Source of the DNA: Misgurnus anguillicaudatus
Lineage: Eukaryota; Chordata; Actinopteri; Cypriniformes; Cobitidae
Assembly (NCBI RefSeq): GCF_027580225.2
Contig: NC_073341.2
Location: forward strand, 15,994,501-16,058,500
Reading direction: 5' to 3'
Length of the DNA: 64,000 nt
This document shows positions 60,344 to 64,000 of this stretch, piece by piece. The stretch's first letter is position 1; each line of letters starts with the position of its first letter. A program made the position numbers and the translations under genes. The notes below the pieces were generated by a model. It was not told the DNA's origin. It did no database searches and worked only from the letters and a program-made list of their open reading frames with translations.

Positions 60344-60958
60344 TAGATTATGAGTTGAAAACGTGGTCAGTTGAAAACACGTAGTCAAACAGTCCAGCCA
60401 AAACTACTTAGTTGAAATCACGTTTTAACCAGTCCAAGGCGGACCGACTTATTTTCAACCATATTTCAACGTTGAAAGACTGTAATTGTTTACTGGTAGA
60501 TTATGAGTTGAAAACATGGTCAGTTGAAAACACATAGTCAAACAGTCCAGCCAAAACAACTTAGTTGAAATCACGTCTTAACCAGTCCAAGGCGGACCGA
60601 CTTATTTTCAACCATATTTCAACGTTGAAAGACCGTAATTGTTTACTGGTAGATTATGAGTTGAAAACATGGTCAGTTGAAAACACATAGTCAAACAGTC
60701 CAGCCAAAACTACTTAGTTGAAATCACGTCGTAAACCAGTCCAAGGCGGACCGACTTATTTTCAACCATATTTCAACGTTGAAAGACCGTAATTGTTTAC
60801 TGGTAGATTATGAGTTGAAAACATGGTCAGTTGAAAATACGTAGTCAAACAGTCCAGCCAAAACTACTTAGTTGAAATCACGTCGTAAACCAGTCCAAGG
60901 CGGACCGACTTATTTTCAACCATATTTCAACGTTGAAAGACCGTAATTGTTTACTGGG
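60344..60958. repeat. Tandem array, 153-154-bp unit, four copies
   Basis: Units start TAGATTATGAGTTGAAAAC at 60344, 60497, 60650 and 60804. Each ends AATTGTTTACTGG. Copies are nearly identical. Confidence 0.93.
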
Positions 60959-61055
60959 TTTGCTTATGAAGAAAATGCATCTTGATTTAAGAATTTTAAG
61001 ATATTTGTACTGAAAACAAAACAAAAATACTAAGTAAAAAAGTCATTTTTGCAGA

Positions 61056-62592
61056 AAATGTTTTGTCCCCATTTTTTAATTTATAGATAAACAACAAATT
61101 AGATTTTAATTACATTATTTTAAAAATCTGGTCACCTTATCCTAAAGCATGCTTAAACCTGCTAGTATAATGATGACATTATTATAAAATGTTAGCATTA
61201 TGTTAACTTGATGCTAAACATGTTAGCATAATTGTATTTTAATTGTATCAGAAAATTGTGTAATTTCAAGTTGCCATCAAATTTAGTGTTTTGGTTAACC
61301 AGGTTTGACTAAGTGCATTGTAGCATAATAAAAATAAGTGGCATGTTAAAATAAAATGTGAAAAGGAAATAACAAAAGTCACTGCGTTTTTTAACACTAC
61401 CTGGCTGAAATGACCTTATTCAAAATGAACGATAGGCTACCGATGATAAACATTATAAACCAACTGAGAAATACATGGCAGTAGATGAAGGGAAGAGAAT
61501 AGAGAGATAAAGAGAGAAAGTAGAGTAATAAAATCTGTGGGTCCTGCTGAGAAAGGCAACTCTAGCATGACTGCATCAGCGGGGGATCTCACATCTTGCA
61601 TTCCTTTTCCCCATTTTTCCCAATTGATGCACTGCAAGATGGGTAGGTTTCTGAATACTCACAGACCGAGACAGACAGACAGACAGACAAAAACATAAAA
61701 AGAAAGATCCAGTGAATGTCTTCATTTAATGTGTTTACTTTGAAGAACATGCCAGAAATATTAAGATGCTCTCCGGCTGTTGGCCAGGCCTGATGTTTTG
61801 TAGCAGTACAATGCAGAATCTAGTACTGATTTCTTTTGGTGAGGCTGGTCATAGAGGCAAAGATTAATGTCATTTTGTTTACATGCATTTTACATACATG
61901 CATATTTGTTTGGATTGTTTCGAAAGAAGCTTTGGCAATGCAAACAGGTCCAGGTTGCGTTTGGTTTATTTAGTTTTCACATAATTCACAAAATATAGGA
62001 CACTATAGTAAAACATGATTACACACAAAGACATTTATAGATATTAATATTAATGTCTTACAATATGTATTAATAGAAATTGCAACGGTTCGAAATGTGG
62101 ATTTCTGGAAATATGGGTTTTTCTAATCATTTATATATTTTTCTTGGTGCAAAAGTCAGACTACAGAAATAAGCTGTAGTCAGAAACAAGACAGTGGAAA
62201 GTGGAAAAAAAAATATAGTAAATAAAGTCAATGAACCCACTAACACATTTTCAAGTTAAACTTGACGTTTGCAGCGGACTACTGTGTGTGCTTGCATTTA
62301 ACTGCATCTTGTTTTTAAATGATCAATAAGCATTCAGTTTAAACTAAAAACAAATGTCAAGAGAATGCAACTTCATTATTTCCTGTCACTGAGCCACGAA
62401 AATGTGTTTTAAACCACTTATTTTTCCCTCTGTTGTAAATTCACAATAGTTTACTGATCTAGGAACAGTCTCCCCTATCTTAATTCAAATTTGGATAATG
62501 GGAAAATACATCTGAACCCTGAACTAAATCATATTTTGGGGTCTGTTATAAATCAGCTTTTGTCTCTGACCTTATAACTATACAATGATCAT
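61056..62592. other. Intergenic, no gene or strong repeat seen
   Basis: AT-rich sequence with a short GACA run at about 61670-61690. No exon with family resemblance. Confidence 0.5.
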
Positions 62593-63819
62593 TTAAAGGG
62601 ATAGTTCACCCAAAAATGAAAATTCCGTCATCATTCACTCACTCTCATGTTGTTACAAACCTACATGTATTTCTTTATTTTGATGAACACAAAGGAAGAT
62701 ACTCTGAGAAATGTTTGCAACCAAACCGCTCACGAGCCCCATTCCCTTCCACAGTAGGGGAGAATCTGGGCAAAAGTAACGTGGGACGGAAGTAACAAAG
62801 CGATTTTCTCTGAGCCCTGATAACATTTGCATCCCAAACTACGACAGCATCTTAGGAACACAACTCCTGACAGACCTGACAAATATCACGTTATTTACTC
62901 ACTGTTTTCCGCGTGTAGATCCAGAAAGGTGTTTTCAACCATGATAAGTAAATTCCTAAAGCGGTCATTTTTTTCTTATAACGCATTGTGTTTCTGGTTT
63001 AATGTGTTAAAGTACTGATCAATCTACAGGTTATTCAGTGATCTAACACATCCTGAAGTTTGACACCTCTAAGGTTTTCAAAATAAAAGTAAATCGAGTT
63101 TAAATGTGAGGAGATCGTGTCAGGTCGAAAGTAACACTTGTTACTTTTGTCCCGCTGCTAATATTGTATATTTTGAAAATTTATATTATTCTAATTTGAT
63201 TTAATTTCATTTTCATAGTGTTAAAACTGTTGAAAAAATGCTTTATTCTCAACAATTTAAGTTTGTACTTTTGGTTGCTTTTGAAACATTTGATAAAACT
63301 GAAATTTAAAATGAAAATTTAATATCATTATATTTTACAAAGATAATTGCAAAATATGTTTGCAGTTACATATTAACGAGGTCTTAGTATATTTAGTAAA
63401 AAAAAAAGTGTAACACAAAAATCTATCTTGTTGTGTTGTGTAACAATTCGCTACTTATGTTTAAAGTGAAATTATACTGTCGTTTTACATTTTTACAAAA
63501 TTCCACCTGGTATTGATAGACCACACTTGTGAGTTATTGACCACAGCAAATATATATCTCTGTCTATAACATTATCTTTTAAAATTACGTTTTTCTGAAA
63601 AATTGTACTTTCGCCCCCATTTTCCCCTTTTCTTTTTTCATACTACGGATTCAAAATGTGCATAAGTGAATAAGGCTCACGATTGGTTTGGTTACACACA
63701 TTCCTCAAAATATCTTCATTCGTGTTTATCAAAACAAATACATTTTTACAGGCCTGCAACAACATGAGGGTGAGTAAATGACTACAAAATTAAAATCTTT
63801 GAGTGAACTATCGCTTTAA
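62593..63819. mobile_element. AGGGATAGTTCACCC-family MITE, split by another element
   Basis: It starts TTAAAGGGATAGTTCACCC and ends GAGTGAACTATCGCTTTAA, TTAA on both sides. The inner part from about 62752 (CAGTAGGGGAGAATCTGG) to about 63640 (CCCCCATTTTCCCC) is a different element, with AAAGTAAC / GTTACTTTTG motifs. Confidence 0.7.
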
Positions 63820-64000
63820 GTTTCCTTATGTATGTGTGTCATTATATTTAGTTATTAACGTGACAGATCAGGTATTTATGAACTCAGTAGACGTCAAATT
63901 AGACCCACTGAATGTTAGACAGCACGAGCAAAGCCAATGCGATTGTTTCTACGATCAAACGCAGCATAATATCGAGCTATGAAGTTTGCTCCCAGTATCC

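Larger units (their letters stand above)
58943..60958. mobile_element. EnSpm/CACTA-like non-autonomous element with internal tandem arrays
   Basis: 2016 bp starting CCCAGCTAGC and ending TTTACTGGG, with TTT on both sides, consistent with a 3-bp target duplication. Two subterminal arrays built around TTTCAACGTTGAAA lie inside, plus a nested MITE at 59553-59770. No transposase. The class is inferred from terminus and duplication length. Confidence 0.6.
58700..61055. mobile_element. ACACTGCAAAAAA-family MITE, split by an EnSpm-like element
   Basis: 58700-58942 and 60959-61055 together rebuild a copy of the element at 50653-51048 (TAAGTCTAGTTTTTAGACC, then TTTTAAGATATTTGTACTG and ACAAAACAAAAATACTAAG). 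Confidence 0.7.

Noticed and set aside
58989..60958. Regular repeats as a CRISPR array
   Set aside because: Units are contiguous 94- and 153-bp tandem copies without unique spacers, in an animal transposon.

Overview
The window is genomic DNA from a ray-finned fish, most probably a cyprinid. Coding exons are small islands in AT-rich, intron-rich DNA, and most of the rest is a dense layer of DNA transposons: foldback and TTAA-flanked MITEs, hAT-like elements with 8-9 bp target duplications, a decayed Tc1 copy, an EnSpm-like element and one miniature LTR element. The species call rests on my recognition of these repeat styles and on the protein families, not on a database match.

Layout. 472-1058 (+): the last two coding exons of a K-Cl cotransporter of the SLC12A4-7 group, perhaps followed by a long 3' UTR reaching about 5.8 kb. 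1.9-2.9 kb and 6.0-8.7 kb: nested MITEs. 9468-14193 (+): a complete Rh-family ammonium transporter with only two coding exons; its single intron is packed with repeats. 14.2-16.7 kb: 3' UTR, a MITE and a 755-bp hAT-like element. 16.8-31.0 kb (+): complete rbm39 (splicing factor CAPER-alpha), about 16 exons, RS domain, two RRMs and a C-terminal UHM. 31.3-36.4 kb: repeats, including a truncated Tc1 transposase. 37593-48179 (-): complete csf1 (macrophage colony-stimulating factor) in nine coding exons, a compact membrane-anchored form of about 289 residues. 48.4-64 kb: no host gene seen; almost entirely transposons inserted into transposons.

The four host genes do not form a pathway: ion transport, ammonia transport, mRNA splicing and myeloid growth-factor signalling are adjacent only by chromosomal history. 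I found no new multi-gene system. The strongest unusual signal is inside rbm39: a 66-bp coding exon with its flanking intron is present twice (24022-24087 and 26378-26443). Both copies keep splice sites, are open in the same phase, and encode nearly the same 22-residue insert. Other notable points are an rbm39 exon with no visible GT donor, a foldback transposon whose empty target site survives in a sister repeat 27 kb away, a THAP-coding fragment present in both orientations in one element, and a young 1.19-kb LTR element with two LTR mismatches.

Paralogue letters (a/b) cannot be fixed from the sequence alone. Exon borders were placed by eye from GT/AG sites, reading phase and family similarity.
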